Positions 47,098 through 58,044 of a stretch of 64,000 nt of DNA are shown here, in pieces. Below the pieces are notes generated by a model that was given only the letters and a program-made list of their open reading frames with translations, was not told the DNA's origin and ran no database searches. The stretch lies in assembly GCA_009912235.1 (NCBI GenBank), contig WNDS01000005.1:191001-255000 (forward strand), in the 5' to 3' direction. The DNA comes from Stenotrophomonas maltophilia (lineage in GTDB: Bacteria > Pseudomonadota > Gammaproteobacteria > Xanthomonadales > Xanthomonadaceae). Every line of letters begins with the position of its first letter. Position 1 is the stretch's first letter. The translations under genes were made by a program, and so were the position numbers.

Positions 47098-47123
47098 GTT
47101 GCCGGCCAACGGCCGGCACTACC
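47098..47123. repeat. SMAG-type element, inverted
   Basis: GTTGCCGGCCAACGGCCGGC then ACTAC: stem TGCCGGCC/GGCCGGCA with GTAG on the minus strand. It lies between the riboswitch and the phosphotransferase gene end. Confidence 0.85.
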
Positions 47124-47159
47124 CGCGCGTGGGGTGTGTTGCGGGCTGTGGGCGGAGTT

Positions 47160-48296
47160 TCATGCGGCGGCGTGCAGGACGGCACGCAGTACCTGGCCGT
47201 GCGGCCCCTGGAACCAGGCGGCGTGGCCCAGCAGGAAGGTGTGATAGGCCACGTCGGCGTTGGCGCTCGAGCCGGTCACGCCTTCGAAGTACTCCACCTC
47301 GGACAGTGCGAAGTCGAAATGCACCAGCGGCAACAGATCGGCCAGCAGCTGCACGCGCGCAGCGGGCAGTGGCAGTACCTCGCGATAACCCTCCAGCAGC
47401 GCCAGCGCGATGTCGATGCGCACCGCCTGTGCACCGCGTTCCAGTGCCAGCCAGGCAATCGCGTTGCGTTCGATGGCGGTGGCCAGATCGAACAGGGCAC
47501 TGGTGGGCGAGGCCAGCCCGAAATCGAACACGGTCTGCACGCGCAGCGCATCGCCGCGCGGCTACCACAGCAGGTTCGACACGTGCCAGTCGTTGTGCGC
47601 CCACAGCCGCGGTTCGTGCCGCAGGCGGTCACCCACTGCCGCATGCCAGGGCAGCAGCGTGCGCTGCAGCTGTGCCTGCCAGGGCTGCCGGGCGAGGTAA
47701 CGGGCCAGCGCCGGGCGCTGCTCGCACTGCGCGGACAGCAGCGCCAGCGGATCGTCGCTGCGGATCAGGTTGTCACGCGCGACCAGCACGTGGGTGCCGC
47801 GCTGCGGCGCGTGGTAACCGGCGGCGGCACGGTGCAGCCGCGCCAGCATGGGGCCGGCCTCGCGGGCCTGCTCCACGTCGGCTACCGGCGTCCACGAATG
47901 CGCATCGCGGTAGACATCGTGGCCGGCGCCGACTGCGTGCACTTCGTAGGTCCAGGGGCCGAGTGCAACCGCCGTCTGTCCCTGCGCGTCGCGCAGCACC
48001 TGCACCACCGGCAGGCCTTCGCCCGCCAGGTGGGCGATGAAGCGGTGTTCCTCGCCCAGTGTCTGCACCGTGCGCACCTGCTGGAGGTGGCGCTTGATGA
48101 AGCACTTGCCATCCCGGGTGCTGACGATGGCCGCCGCGGACAGCGGGCGCGGGCTGTGCCACAGCAGTTCGCACGGGCCGGCCAGTTGCGGGTAATGCGC
48201 CTGCAGCGCGTCCAGTTCGGCCGTACGCAGCGGCGGCCAGTCGGCCACCACCGAATCGTTGTCGAGGACCTACATGCGGTGGACGGACTGGGTCAT
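47160..48296 (-). pseudogene. Aminoglycoside/choline kinase-type phosphotransferase, two TAG codons
   Basis: A frame from ATG 48296 reads MTQSVHRM, then TAG (48270-48272), then VLDNDSVVADWPPLRTAELD and an APH fold: FIKRHLQQVRTV (ATP Lys), LWAHNDWHVSNLLW (catalytic HxDxxxxN loop). A second TAG (47562-47564) directly follows, then PRGDALRVQTVFDFGLASPT with the metal-binding DFG. The second stop removes the DFG loop and the C-terminal lobe, so the product is non-functional. If translation really begins at GTG 48251 the first TAG lies outside the gene; the second does not. Substrate unknown (RdoA/homoserine kinase-like). Confidence 0.8.
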
Positions 48297-48361
48297 GGAG
48301 CGGTGCGGTACAGCCTGGCGGGGCAGCCATGGTAGCGCCGCGCGCTGTGGACTGCCCGGGC

Positions 48362-49126
48362 TCAGAAGCGCGGGTCGGCGATGGCCGGCATCACCAGTTC
48401 GCGCACGAAGCTGGCATCGGACAGCGCCAGCAGGCAGCGCACCACCGCCACCACGTCGTGCACGGGCACCAGGCTGCCATCGCCGCGCAGGGCCGCCTGC
48501 TCGCGCGGCACCTGCAGTGCATCGTCGGTGTTCAGCTAGCCCAGGTGCAGCGTGGTGACCGCCAGCCGCTGCGCGCGATGGCCCTCGCGCAGCGCATCGG
48601 TGATACCGTCCAGCGCGGCCTTGGAGGCCCCGAATGCCACCTCGGGGCGGCCGCTGCGGCGCAGGGCGGAGTTCGAGCCGGTCAGCAGCAGCCGCGGCCG
48701 CAGACTGCGCAGCAGGCGTGGCAACAGGCGGCGCAGCAGCAACAGGGTGGCGCTGATGTTGGTGTCGACCAGTCCGCACAGCGCGTCGTCGCTCTGCGCG
48801 AGGAGCGCGTAGGCATCGCTGAACGCCTCCGCTTCCCAGACCCCGAGATTGCACACCAGCACATCGAGCGTGTCGGGCGCCTGCGCGTCGATATGCTCGG
48901 CGGCCTGGCGCGGCTGCGACAGATCCGCTTCGATCCAGCGAACCGCCACGTCGGCCTCTACCGCCAGCGCTGGCGGGATGCTGCGCGATACGCCGGTGAG
49001 CGTATCGCCTGCGCTGCACAGGCCTTCGCAGAAGGCGCGGCCCAGGCCCTTGCTGGCGCCGATGATCATGATGTCCAACGTCGTGAGTTCCTCTGCAGAT
49101 GCGGGCTGGGGTCGGCCGACGGTCAT
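48362..49126 (-). pseudogene. Short-chain dehydrogenase/reductase, TAG and missing catalytic Tyr
   Basis: The frame contains MIIGASKGLGRAFCEGL (nucleotide loop; the true start may be ATG 49069), DLSQPRQAAEHIDAQ, VLVCNLGVWEAEAF (NxG) and LLTGSNSALRRSG (Ser). The usual YxxxK is FGASK, so the catalytic Tyr is Phe. TAG at 48536-48538 interrupts TTLHLG-stop-LNTDDALQVPRE; in SDRs this loop normally reads Gly-Tyr/Phe-x-x-Thr, so the original codon may have been Tyr or Gln. The frame continues to ADPRF at 48362. Both changes suggest lost activity. Confidence 0.8.
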
Positions 49127-49210
49127 TGTGCGGCCTCAACCTAGATTGAGGTCAAGCGGCACCTGCACCGCGACATAGCGCCAACGTGCGCCCGGTATCA
49201 TCGGTCCACG

Positions 49211-52200
49211 ATGACCGCGCGCGCCCCGTCCCTCGACCGCCCCGCCCCGCTGGCTGGCTTCCACGCCGCCACCCGGGACTGGTTCACCCACGCGTTTCCG
49301 TCCAGCACGCCAGTGCAGGATGCGGCGTGGGCGTCCATCGCCGCCGGCCAGCACACCCTGGTGATTGCACCGACGGGATCGGGCAAGACGCTGGCGGCGT
49401 TCCTGCACGCCATCGACCAGCTGTTCGCCCAGCGCGATGCGCAGCAGCAGCGGCCGGCGCAGTAACAGCCACCACCGCGCACCGGCGTGCTGTACCTGTC
49501 ACCGATCAAGGCGCTGGGTGCGGACGTGCAGCGCAACCTGCAGGTGCCGTTGCAGGGCATCACCGCGCAGCGCGCGCGCCGCGGTGATCCACCGGTAACG
49601 CTCAGCGTCGCGCTGCGCACCGGCGACACCCCGGCCAGCGAGCGCGCACGCCTGCTGCGGCGGCCGCCGGACATCCTGATCACCACGCCCGAATCGCTGT
49701 TCCTGATGCTCACCTCGAAGGCCCGCGAGACGCTGCGCGGTGTGCATACGGTGATCATCGATGAGATCCACGCGGTGGCCGGCAGCAAGCGGGGCACCAA
49801 CCTGGCGCTGAGCCTGGAGCGGCTGGAGCGCCTGCTGGACACGCCGCCGCAGCGCATCGGCCTGTCGGCCACCGTGCGCCCGGTGCAGCAGGTGGCCGCC
49901 TTCCTCGGTGGCGACCGTGAGGTCACCGTGGTGCAGCCGCCTTCCAGCCGCCAGCTGGACGTGCGCATCGTGGTGCCGGTGGAGGACATGACCGACCTGG
50001 GCAGCGCCGGCGAGGGCGACCGCGCCGGCTCCATCTGGCCGCACCTGGAAGCCAGCATCCTGCAGCAGGTGCTGCAGCACCGTTCAACCATCGTGTTCGC
50101 CAATTCGCGTGGCGTGGCCGAAAAGCTGACCTCGCGCTTGAACGAGCTGCATGCCGAACAGCAGGGTGGGGGTACGAACAGCGCCGATGCCGCACCAGCA
50201 ATCGCGCACGGCTCGTTCACCGGCAGCACCGTGAACCGCGTCACTACCGCGCCGGCGCTGATCGCGCGTTCGCATCATGGGTCGGTGTCCAAGGAACAGC
50301 GTGCGCAGATCGAGCAGGCGCTCAAGCAGGGCGAGCTGCGCTGTGTGGTGGCCACTTCGAGTCTGGAGCTGGGCATCGACATGGGTACGGTGGATCTGGT
50401 GATCCAGGTGGCTGCGCCGTTCTCGGTGGCCAGTGCACTGCAGCGCGTGGGCCGCGCCGGGCACCAGGTGGGCGGGGTGTCGATCGGGCGCATCTACCCG
50501 CGCACCCGCCGCGACCTGATCGATGCCGCGGTGGTGGTGGACAGCATGCTGGCCGGCCGCATCGAGGCCATCGACCCGCCGCGCAATCCGCTGGACGTGC
50601 TGGCCCAGCAGACGGTGGCGGCGGTGGCGATGGACGCGTTCGACGTGGACGACTGGTTCGCCTGCGTGCGCCGTGCCGCGCCTTACCGGCAGCTGCCGCG
50701 CAGCGCCTTCGATGCCGTGCTGGACATGTTGGCCGGGCGCTACCCTTCCGATGATTTCGCCGGGTTCCGGCCGCGCCTGGTATGGAACCGGCACAGCGGG
50801 CAGTTGACCGCGCGTCCCGGCGCCAAGCAGCTGGCGGTGACCAGCGGCGGCACCATTCCCGATCGCGGCATGTTCAGCGTGGTGCTGCCCGAAGGCGAGG
50901 AACGCGCCGGCGCGCGCCGCGTGGGCGAACTGGACGAGGAAATGGTGCACGAGTCGCGGGTGAACGATGTTATCACCCTGGGCGCGACCTCGTGCCGCAT
51001 CGACCAGATCACCCATGACCAGGTGGTGGTCACCCCCGTGCCGGGCCGTTCGGCACGCCTGCCGTTCTCGCGCGGCGAAGGCGTGGGCCGCCCGGCCGAG
51101 CTGGGCCAGGCGATCGGTGCATTCCTGGCCCGGCTGGATGCGGTGCAGGAGGAGGACGCAGCGGCTGACGCTGTGCCGCACGCACCGCTGCAGGCGGCCG
51201 GGCTGGATGCCAATGGCCAGCGCAACCTGCTGGCGCTGGTGGCCGAGCAGCGCGCGGCGACCGGTGTACTGCCCACTGATGGCTGCATGCTGGTGGAACG
51301 CTGCCGCGATGAACTGGGCGACTGGCGGGTGCTGCTGCATTCGCCATATGGCCGCCGCGTGCACGACCCGTGGGCGCTGGCCGTGGCCGAACGGCTGCGC
51401 GAGCGCTGGGGCCTGGACCCGGCGGTGGTGGCCAGCGACGATGGCATCATCCTGCGTCTACCTGACAGCGCCGGCCGCGTGCCCGGCGCGGACCTGTTCG
51501 TGTTCGAGCCCGAGCGGTTGCGCGGCATCATCATCGATGCGGTAGGCGGCTCGGCGCTGTTCGCTGCGCGGTTCCGCGAATGCGCCTCGCGCGCGCTGCT
51601 GCTGCCGCGGCAGACGCCCGGGCGGCGCTCGCCACTGTGGCAGCAGCGATTGCGCGCGGGCCAGCTGCTGGATATCGCACGCGGCTACCCGGCGTTTCCG
51701 ATCCTGATTGAAACCGCACGCGAGTGCCTGCAGGACGTCTACGACCTGGATGCGCTCGATGCCCTGATGCAGCGCCTGCAGGCCGGCCGCGTGCAGATGG
51801 TGGAGGTGGACACGCAGGTGCCTTCGCCGTTCGCCGCCAACCTGCTGTTCGGCTACGTGGCCGAGTTCATGTACGAAAGCGATGTGCCGCTGGCCGAGCG
51901 CCGCGCTTCGGTGCTGTCGCTGGACAGTGGGCTGCTTCACGATCTACTGGGCCAGGTGGACCTGGGTGAGCTGCTGGACCCGCAGGTGGTCAGCCGGGTG
52001 GAACAGGAGCTGCAGCGCCTGCTGCCGCAGCGCCAGGCCAGGGGCGAGGAAGGCGTGGCCGACCTGCTGCGCGGGCTGGGGCCGTTGGACAGCGCGGCAA
52101 TCGCACGGCGGCTGGTGGATGCGGAGGCGGTGGACACCCACCTGGCCACGCTGCAGGCCGCGCAGCGCGTGCTGCCGGTGCAGATGGGCGGTGCGTTGCG

Positions 52201-53922
52201 CTCGGCCGCCGTCGAAGATGCCACGCGCCTGCGCGATGCACTGGGGGCGGCACTGCCACGCGGCATCGCCGAGGTATTCCTGCAACCGGTGGCCGACCCG
52301 CTGGGCGATCTGCTGGGCCGGTACGCACGCACCCACGGCCCGTTCAGTACCGGCGCGCTGGCCGCAGCGCTGGGGCTGGGCGTGGCGGTGGTGGGCGCCG
52401 GGCTGCAGCAGCTGCAGGCGCAGGGCCGGCTGCTGCGCGGCCGCTTCGGCGTGGAACGTGGTGCCGCGTCTGAAGACGGCAGCCCGCTGGCGCGGCATGA
52501 ATGGGTTGGCGAGGACGTGTTCCGCCGCCTGCGGCTGCGCTCGCTGCAGGCCGCGCGCGAGGCCACCCGGCCGGTGCCGGGGGCGGCCTACGCGCGCTTG
52601 CCGCTGGAGCGCCACGGCCTGCTGGCCGATGCCGGGCGCGGCCTGGCCACGGCCTCAGCGCCGCCGCCGGCGCTGCAGGGGGCCGATGGCGTACTGCGGG
52701 TGATCGAGCAGCTGGCCGGATTACCGCTGCCGGTCGCGCTGTGGGAACAGCAGGTACTGCCGGCGCGGGTGCGCGACTACCAGCCGGCGCTGCTGGACGC
52801 CCTGCTGGCAACCGGCGAGGTGCTGTAGGTCGGGCAGGGCGCGCTGGGCGAGGACGATGGCCGCATCGCGCTGCACCTGCAGGGCGAACTGGCGGCCGCG
52901 CACCTGCCGGTGGCGCCGGCCACGGACGCACCGCTGCTGCAGCAGCTGATCGTGCAGGTGCTGGCCGACGGCGGCGCCTACTTCGCGCGCTAGCTGGCGT
53001 TGCGGGTACAGGCACTGTGTGCGGCGCAGGAACAGCCGGCGCCGGATGCCGAAGCCTTCGAACAGGCGCTGTGGGCACTGGCCTGGGCGGGACGGGTGAG
53101 CAGCGATATCGCCGCGCCACTGCGTGCGCTCGGCACCCCGCGCATGGCGCCGCGACCGCGCCTGCGCCACACCACGCGCCGGCGCGTGCCGTTCATGACC
53201 CCGTTGCCGGCCAGCACCACGCTGGATGCCAGCGTGCATGCCGCGCCGACGCTGGCCGGGCGCTGGTCGCTGCTGCCGGTGGCGCCTTCAAGCGCTACCG
53301 TACGCGCGCTGGCGCTGGCCGTGACCCTGCTTGAGCGGCACGCGGTGGTCACCCGCGGTGCGGCGCTGCTGGAAGACGTGCCGGGGGGCTTTCCGGCGCT
53401 GCAGCCGGTGTACCGTCGCCTGGAAGATGCCGGCCGCGTGCTGCGCGGGCGTTTCGTTGCCGGGCTGGGGGCGCCCAGTTCGCCGAGCGCGGCGCGATCG
53501 ATCGGCTGCGCGAACTGGCCGAGCGGCCAGATGCCCCGCAGGCGATGCAGGTGGTCGCGCTGTCGGTGCTGGATCCGGCCAACCCGTTCGGCAGCCTGCT
53601 GGCATGGCCCACGCACGCAGCTGGCCAGCGCCCGTTGCGGCGTGCAGGTGCGTTCGTGGTGATCGGCGATGGCCGCCCGCTGCTGTACCTGGCGCAGGGC
53701 GGCCGCAGCCTGCTGAGCTGGCTGCAGGACAGTGACCGTGCCACGCCGGCGCTGTTGGCAGCGGCCGCACAGGCACTGGCGCGTGCACTGCGGGGTGGCC
53801 GCCGGCTGTCGTTCACGCTGGAGCGCATCGATGAAGCGCCGGTCGCACGCGGGGCGCTCACCGACGCGCTGCGTGCAGCGGGCTTTTCCAACGTGCCCAA
53901 GGGCCTGGACTGGCTGGGCTAG
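49211..53922 (+). pseudogene. lhr: Lhr-type ATP-dependent helicase, three stops and one frameshift
   Basis: The large gene begins MTARAPSLDRPAPLAGFHAA. Walker A APTGSGKTLAAFLHA is followed by TAA at 49463-49465. From GVLYLSPIKALGADV the frame is open for over 1,100 codons with DEIH (IIDEIHAVAG), GLSATVRP, ATSSLELGIDMGTVD and LQRVGRAGHQ. TAG at 52826-52828 replaces what is normally Trp in the Lhr winged-helix region (EVL-stop-VGQGALG); TAG at 52991-52993 follows GAYFAR. One G is missing from G5 at 53467-53471, after which the frame shifts (GAQFAERGAIDRL in the other frame) to the TAG at 53920. The large Lhr of about 1,570 residues is a DNA/RNA repair helicase. Confidence 0.85.
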
Positions 53923-53927
53923 TTGGT

Positions 53928-54560
53928 TCAGTGCGCTGCACGTGCCCGCCGCCACGCCGGCCAGGCTTCGGCAAGCACGCGCAGGGCCGAGGCGAGGAAC
54001 AGCAGGGCAATCAGCATGCCGACCACGATGTCCGGCCAGCCACGCCCGCTGAGCGCCACCCCGGCCCCTGCCAGCAGCACGCCCAGGTTGGCCATGACAT
54101 CGTTACGCGAACACTCGAAGGTGCTCTTCATGTTCAGGTTGAGCGCACGGAACCGCCACAGCAATGCCAGGCAGACCAGGTTGGCCACCAGCGCGATGGC
54201 GCCGAATGCCAGCATCAGGCCACTGGCCGGTGGCACCCCGTTGATCGCGCGGTGGACCACCTCCAGGGTGATGAACACGAAGAAGGCCAGGATCATCAGG
54301 CCCTTGGCCAGCGCCGCGCCGGCCTCCCAGCGCGCGCCGCGGTTCACCGCCCACAGGCTCAGCGCGTAGACGATGGCATCGCCCAGCATGTCCACCGCGT
54401 CGGCCTGCAGGGCACTGGAGCGGGCCACCCAGCCGGCGCCGAATTCGATGAAGAACATGGCCAGGTTGATGGCCATCACGGCCAGCAGGACCCGGCGTTG
54501 GGCGCTGTGCAAGGCCAGCGCCTGCAGTTCGGTCCGCTTGTGGCTGCAGCAGGAATCCAT
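53928..54560 (-). CDS. Cation diffusion facilitator (heavy-metal efflux)
   Basis: From MDSCCSHKRTELQALALHSA the protein is 210 residues with five to six membrane helices. SSALQADAVDMLGDAIVYAL contains the DxxxD metal site of helix 2 and MKSTFECSRNDVMANLGVLL the N/DxxxD of helix 5. It lacks the long His-loop and the C-terminal cytosolic domain, a short CDF form found next to MerR regulators. It is divergent from merR with the operator between, so it probably exports zinc, cadmium, cobalt or lead. Confidence 0.88.
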   Translation of the reverse strand: MDSCCSHKRTELQALALHSAQRRVLLAVMAINLAMFFIEFGAGWVARSSALQADAVDMLGDAIVYALSLWAVNRGARWEAGAALAKGLMILAFFVFITLEVVHRAINGVPPASGLMLAFGAIALVANLVCLALLWRFRALNLNMKSTFECSRNDVMANLGVLLAGAGVALSGRGWPDIVVGMLIALLFLASALRVLAEAWPAWRRARAAH

Positions 54561-54592
54561 GGGAGGCGGTCTTGAAAGTGGCAACGGCGGCC

Positions 54593-54623
54593 TTTATCAA
54601 CCTTGCAGCCCCCACAAGGTCAA
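54593..54623 (-). promoter_or_regulatory. MerR-type promoter with overlong spacer
   Basis: On the minus strand TTGACC (54618-54623) and GATAAA (54593-54598) are 19 bp apart. The spacer carries the dyad ACCTTG-N9-CAAGGT (54600-54620). The 19-bp spacing and central dyad are the hallmark of MerR-activated metal-resistance promoters. Confidence 0.82.
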
Positions 54624-54626
54624 GCC

Positions 54627-55031
54627 ATGTCCACCTTCAGCATCGGCCAGCTGGCCCGCCGCACCGGTACCAAGGCCGAAACCATCCGTTACTACGAGAA
54701 GATCGGCCTGCTGCGGGCGCCGCTGCGCTCGCAGGGCAACTACCGGTGCTACGGCGCGGACGACCAGCGCCGGCTGGCCTTTGTGCGCCGTGCCCGTGAA
54801 CTGGGCTTTGCCATCGAACAGATACGCAGCTTGATCGCGTTCAGCGCGCAGCACGAACAGGCGTGTGCACCGGTGGATGACGTGGTGCAGGCACACATCG
54901 ATGACATCGCCCGCCGCATCCAGGATCTGCAGGGGCTGCAGGCGCAGCTGGAGCGTGTGCGCAGCACCTGCCCGGGCGGCCGGGTGACCGACTGCCGCGT
55001 GCTGGACGCGCTGCAGCCGCCGCTGGCCTAG
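54627..55031 (+). CDS. MerR-family heavy-metal regulator
   Basis: The 134-residue protein MSTFSIGQLARRTGTKAETI has the winged HTH (IRYYEKIGLLRAPLRSQGNYRCY), a dimerisation helix and Cys at HEQACAPVDDV (residue about 77) and STCPGGRVTDCRVLDAL (about 114 and 122), a CadR/PbrR/ZntR-like metal site. It represses and, with metal, activates the divergent efflux gene. The start overlaps the promoter region of that gene. It ends in TAG with no continuing homology. Confidence 0.92.
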   Translation: MSTFSIGQLARRTGTKAETIRYYEKIGLLRAPLRSQGNYRCYGADDQRRLAFVRRARELGFAIEQIRSLIAFSAQHEQACAPVDDVVQAHIDDIARRIQDLQGLQAQLERVRSTCPGGRVTDCRVLDALQPPLA

Positions 55032-55101
55032 CCGCGGCCTGGCGCCGCGCCACCGGGTGCCCTGCCCAGGGCCCGGCCACGCGACGCCAGACCGGCGGGT
55101 T

Positions 55102-57265
55102 TCAGGTCACCAGGCTCAGGGCCGGGGCGACGGGCGCTGCACGCGTGGCCGCCATGCGCTGTGCCGCGCTGCGCGCGGTGTCTTTCAGCCTGAACACCGA
55201 CACCGCCTGCGCCAGGTCACGTGCCTGCGATTCCATCGCACTGGCCGCGGTCGAGGCTTCTTCCACCAGCGCCGCGTTCTGCTGGGTGGTCTCGTCCATC
55301 TGCATCACCGTCTGGCTGACCTGCTCGATGCCGGCGGCCTGTTCGGAAGACGCTGCCGAAATCTCGGCCATGATCTCGGTGACCCGCTGCACCGACGCCA
55401 CCAGTTCGCCCATGGTGCGCCCGGCCTGCTGAGCCAGCGACGAGCCGGTTTCCACCTTGCTGGTGGAATCGTTGATCAGGTCCTTGATCTCCTTGGCGGC
55501 GGTCGCGCTGCGCTGGGCCAGGGCCCGCACCTCGCTGGCCACCACCGCGAAACCGCGGCCCTGTTCGCCCGCGCGCTGCTTCCACGGCGGCATTCAGCGC
55601 CAGGATGTTGGTCTGGAACGCGATGCCGTCGATCACGCTGATGATGTCGGCAATGCGGTGCGAGGCCACTTGGATGTCGGTCATGGCGGCCACCACCTGG
55701 CCCACCACCTGCCCGCCGTCGCCGGCGATGGTGGCCGCGCCGATCGACAACTGGTTGGCCTGGCGCGCGTGCTCGGCATTGTGACGCACGGTGGAAGTCA
55801 GCTCCTCGATGGAGGCGGCGGTTTCTTCCAGGTTGGCCGCCTGCTGTTCGGTGCGCCGCGACAGGTCGTTGTTGCCGGTGGCGATCTCGCTGGCGGCGGC
55901 ATTGATCGCTTCGCTGGACTGCTGGATGCGCGAAACGATGCGCGTCAGCTGTGCGACGGTGGCATTAGCATCGTCGCCCATGCTGGCGAACACGCCGTGG
56001 AACTGGCCTTCCATGCGCACGGTCAGGTCACCGGCGGCGATGGCCTGCAGCATGTGCGAGAGCGTGCCGAGGTTGCCATCGGCGGTGGCCATCAGCGCAT
56101 TGAGGCTGTCGACCATGGTGCGGAACTCATGCTGGAACGCCTCGGCGTCGCCGCGCAGGGTGAAGTCGCCGCGCGCGGCGGCGCCGGCCAGGCGGCTGAT
56201 CTCGTGGTTGACCGCCGACAGGTTGCGCTTGACCGTGGCCATTGCCTCGGTGATCACCGCCTTTTTCTCCGGCAGCGCCGGCATGTCCTCGGACAGGTCG
56301 CCCACCGCGTAGCGGGCCATCAGTGCCGACAGGCACGCCAGCAGCTGCAGGTGCGAATCCACCAGTGCGTTGGTATCGCGCACTATGTAGCCAAACGAAC
56401 CGGGGAAGGCGGCTTCGTCCATGCGGTGGCTGATGCGGCCGGCATCGTGTTCGCGGTGCATGGTCGACTGCGCGCGCAGCACCGCATGCAGCTGTTCCTG
56501 CATGTGGTGCATGCTGGTCAGCAGGCGGCCGGTCTCATCGCCTGGCTGCGGCGGAATGCTGTTGTCCAGCCGGACCTGGGCGATGGCATCGGCCACGGCG
56601 GTGGCGCGCCCCAGCGGCACGGTCAGGCTGCGCGTGATCAGCCACGCCAGCGCCAGCCCGGCGAGGGTGGCCAGTGCGCCGAAGGCCAGCAGCACGCGGT
56701 TGGCCAGCGTCACCGCCGCTTCAATGCTCTCGCGCGAGACCTGGGTGTTGTGCTGCTGCAGGTCGATACCGGCCTGGATCGCCGCCCCGCGCGCGGCAAA
56801 CAGCGGCGCGGCATCGCCGTGCGGCAGCGCCGCCGCGTCGGCCACCTTGTCTTCGTGCATCAGGCGGCGGATCGTGGTGTTGGCCGCATGCGCGGCCTGG
56901 TCGGTATCAGCGATGCCCTTCATCACCTGCATGCCGTTGTCATCGAAGCGCAGGCCGGCCAGTTCCTCGCGCACCTTCTGGTAGTCCGCGCGCAGCGCCA
57001 TGGCTTTCTGCAGCAGTGCATCGCGTTCCTCCACCGGCGCCAGCAGCAGGTCGCGCGTGGTCTGCTCGGTCTGCAGGTTCAGGCTGCGCAGCTGCCAGAA
57101 CAGCGTGGTCTTGCGGTTCTGCAGGGTGGTGATGTCCTGCCCGTGCGTGTTGACGACGTGCAGCTGGTACAGCGACAGCGCCGAGGACAGGGCCAGCATC
57201 AACAACAGCAGGCCGAATCCCAGCGCAAGGCGGGTACCCACCTTGGTGGACGTGAGGAAGTTCAT
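55102..57265 (-). pseudogene. Methyl-accepting chemotaxis protein, 2-bp deletion at the signalling tip
   Basis: From [20 protein letters not shown] (TM1 at 13-33), the protein has a periplasmic four-helix sensor, TM2 near 190-212, HAMP domains and a full signalling domain: [20 protein letters not shown] and [20 protein letters not shown]. At 55568-55576, within a GCGCGC run, two bases are missing: AAR leads out of frame whereas [20 protein letters not shown] is found in the next frame, which runs to 55102 ([19 protein letters not shown]). Apart from the indel the sequence is conserved, so this loss is recent or a sequence error. Confidence 0.85.
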
Positions 57266-57332
57266 GCAGCTCCTTGCTGGCAGGGTGTCGACGATCCCCG
57301 GGGTTAGCGTCGGCGCACCCGCTGCCTTGAAC

Positions 57333-57817
57333 TCAACCCCGTCTCGAAATAAACCGCTGCAGTGCCTGCACCAGTGCATGCGAGGTACCACCGCCGGTGG
57401 CCTGCACGCCGGCCTCGCGCACATCACGCACGGCCTTGCGTGGCCGCCCGCGCAGCGCACCACTGACCGGCCGCCAGCGCACCGCACCTTCGTTGCCATC
57501 GGCCTGGCATTGCCAGTGCACCCCCTGCAATTCGAGGTGTTCGGCCAGCCCCGCTGCCCAGATCGCCTCGAACAACCCCTGTTGTTCCCAGCGCCTGAAA
57601 TGGCGGTGGGTGGTACTGACACTGCCCAGTTCGGCCGGCAGCGCCTGCCATGCGCAGCGCGTGCGCAGCACATGCAGTACCGCATTGAACACCGCACGCT
57701 GGTTGCGCGATTTGCGCCCGCCCCCCCCTGGCGCCGGACGTACGGTTTGTCCTCTGTTCTCACGGGCGGTGGAATCAAAGCTTCAATCCGTCTCCATAGC
57801 GCGTCGCTGATGCCCAT
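57333..57817 (-). pseudogene. IS5-family transposase N-terminal remnant, frameshifted
   Basis: [20 protein letters not shown] is a typical IS5-group (DUF4096) transposase start. A run of C8 (57721-57728; G8 on the coding strand) lacks one base; after it the frame [20 protein letters not shown] must be joined from the next frame, ending QRFISRRG at 57333. The catalytic DDE part is absent and no clear inverted repeats or target duplication are seen. It lies immediately upstream of the chemoreceptor; the shifted frame runs by chance into that gene. Confidence 0.7.
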
Positions 57818-58044
57818 ACGTGTTCACTTCGTGTCCTCCCGGTGCCCCGGAACGGCAGAGTATGCAAGACGTGAACGGGTTGCGATAACAGGCAAGTCGT
57901 TGTTTTGAGATAATTTCTTGCAAAGTGTGCAGTGCGTCGCGACGGCTGTCACAGGCGTGGCCACGCGCTGCCGTGGCAGCGGGGCGATGCAGCGTTGACG
58001 GCACAACGGCTATGGTGCCGGCACCGCACGACCAAGGCATTGCG

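Noticed and set aside
49211..53922. Programmed frameshifting or stop read-through to make full-length Lhr
   Set aside because: No slippery heptamer with a downstream structure is evident at the G5 run, and three separate stops of two kinds make regulated recoding unlikely.
55217..57817. A single 866-codon minus-strand frame joining an IS5 transposase start to a chemoreceptor
   Set aside because: The first part is out of frame with the transposase after the G8 run and the join crosses an intergenic gap; it is a chance result of the frameshift, not a fusion gene.
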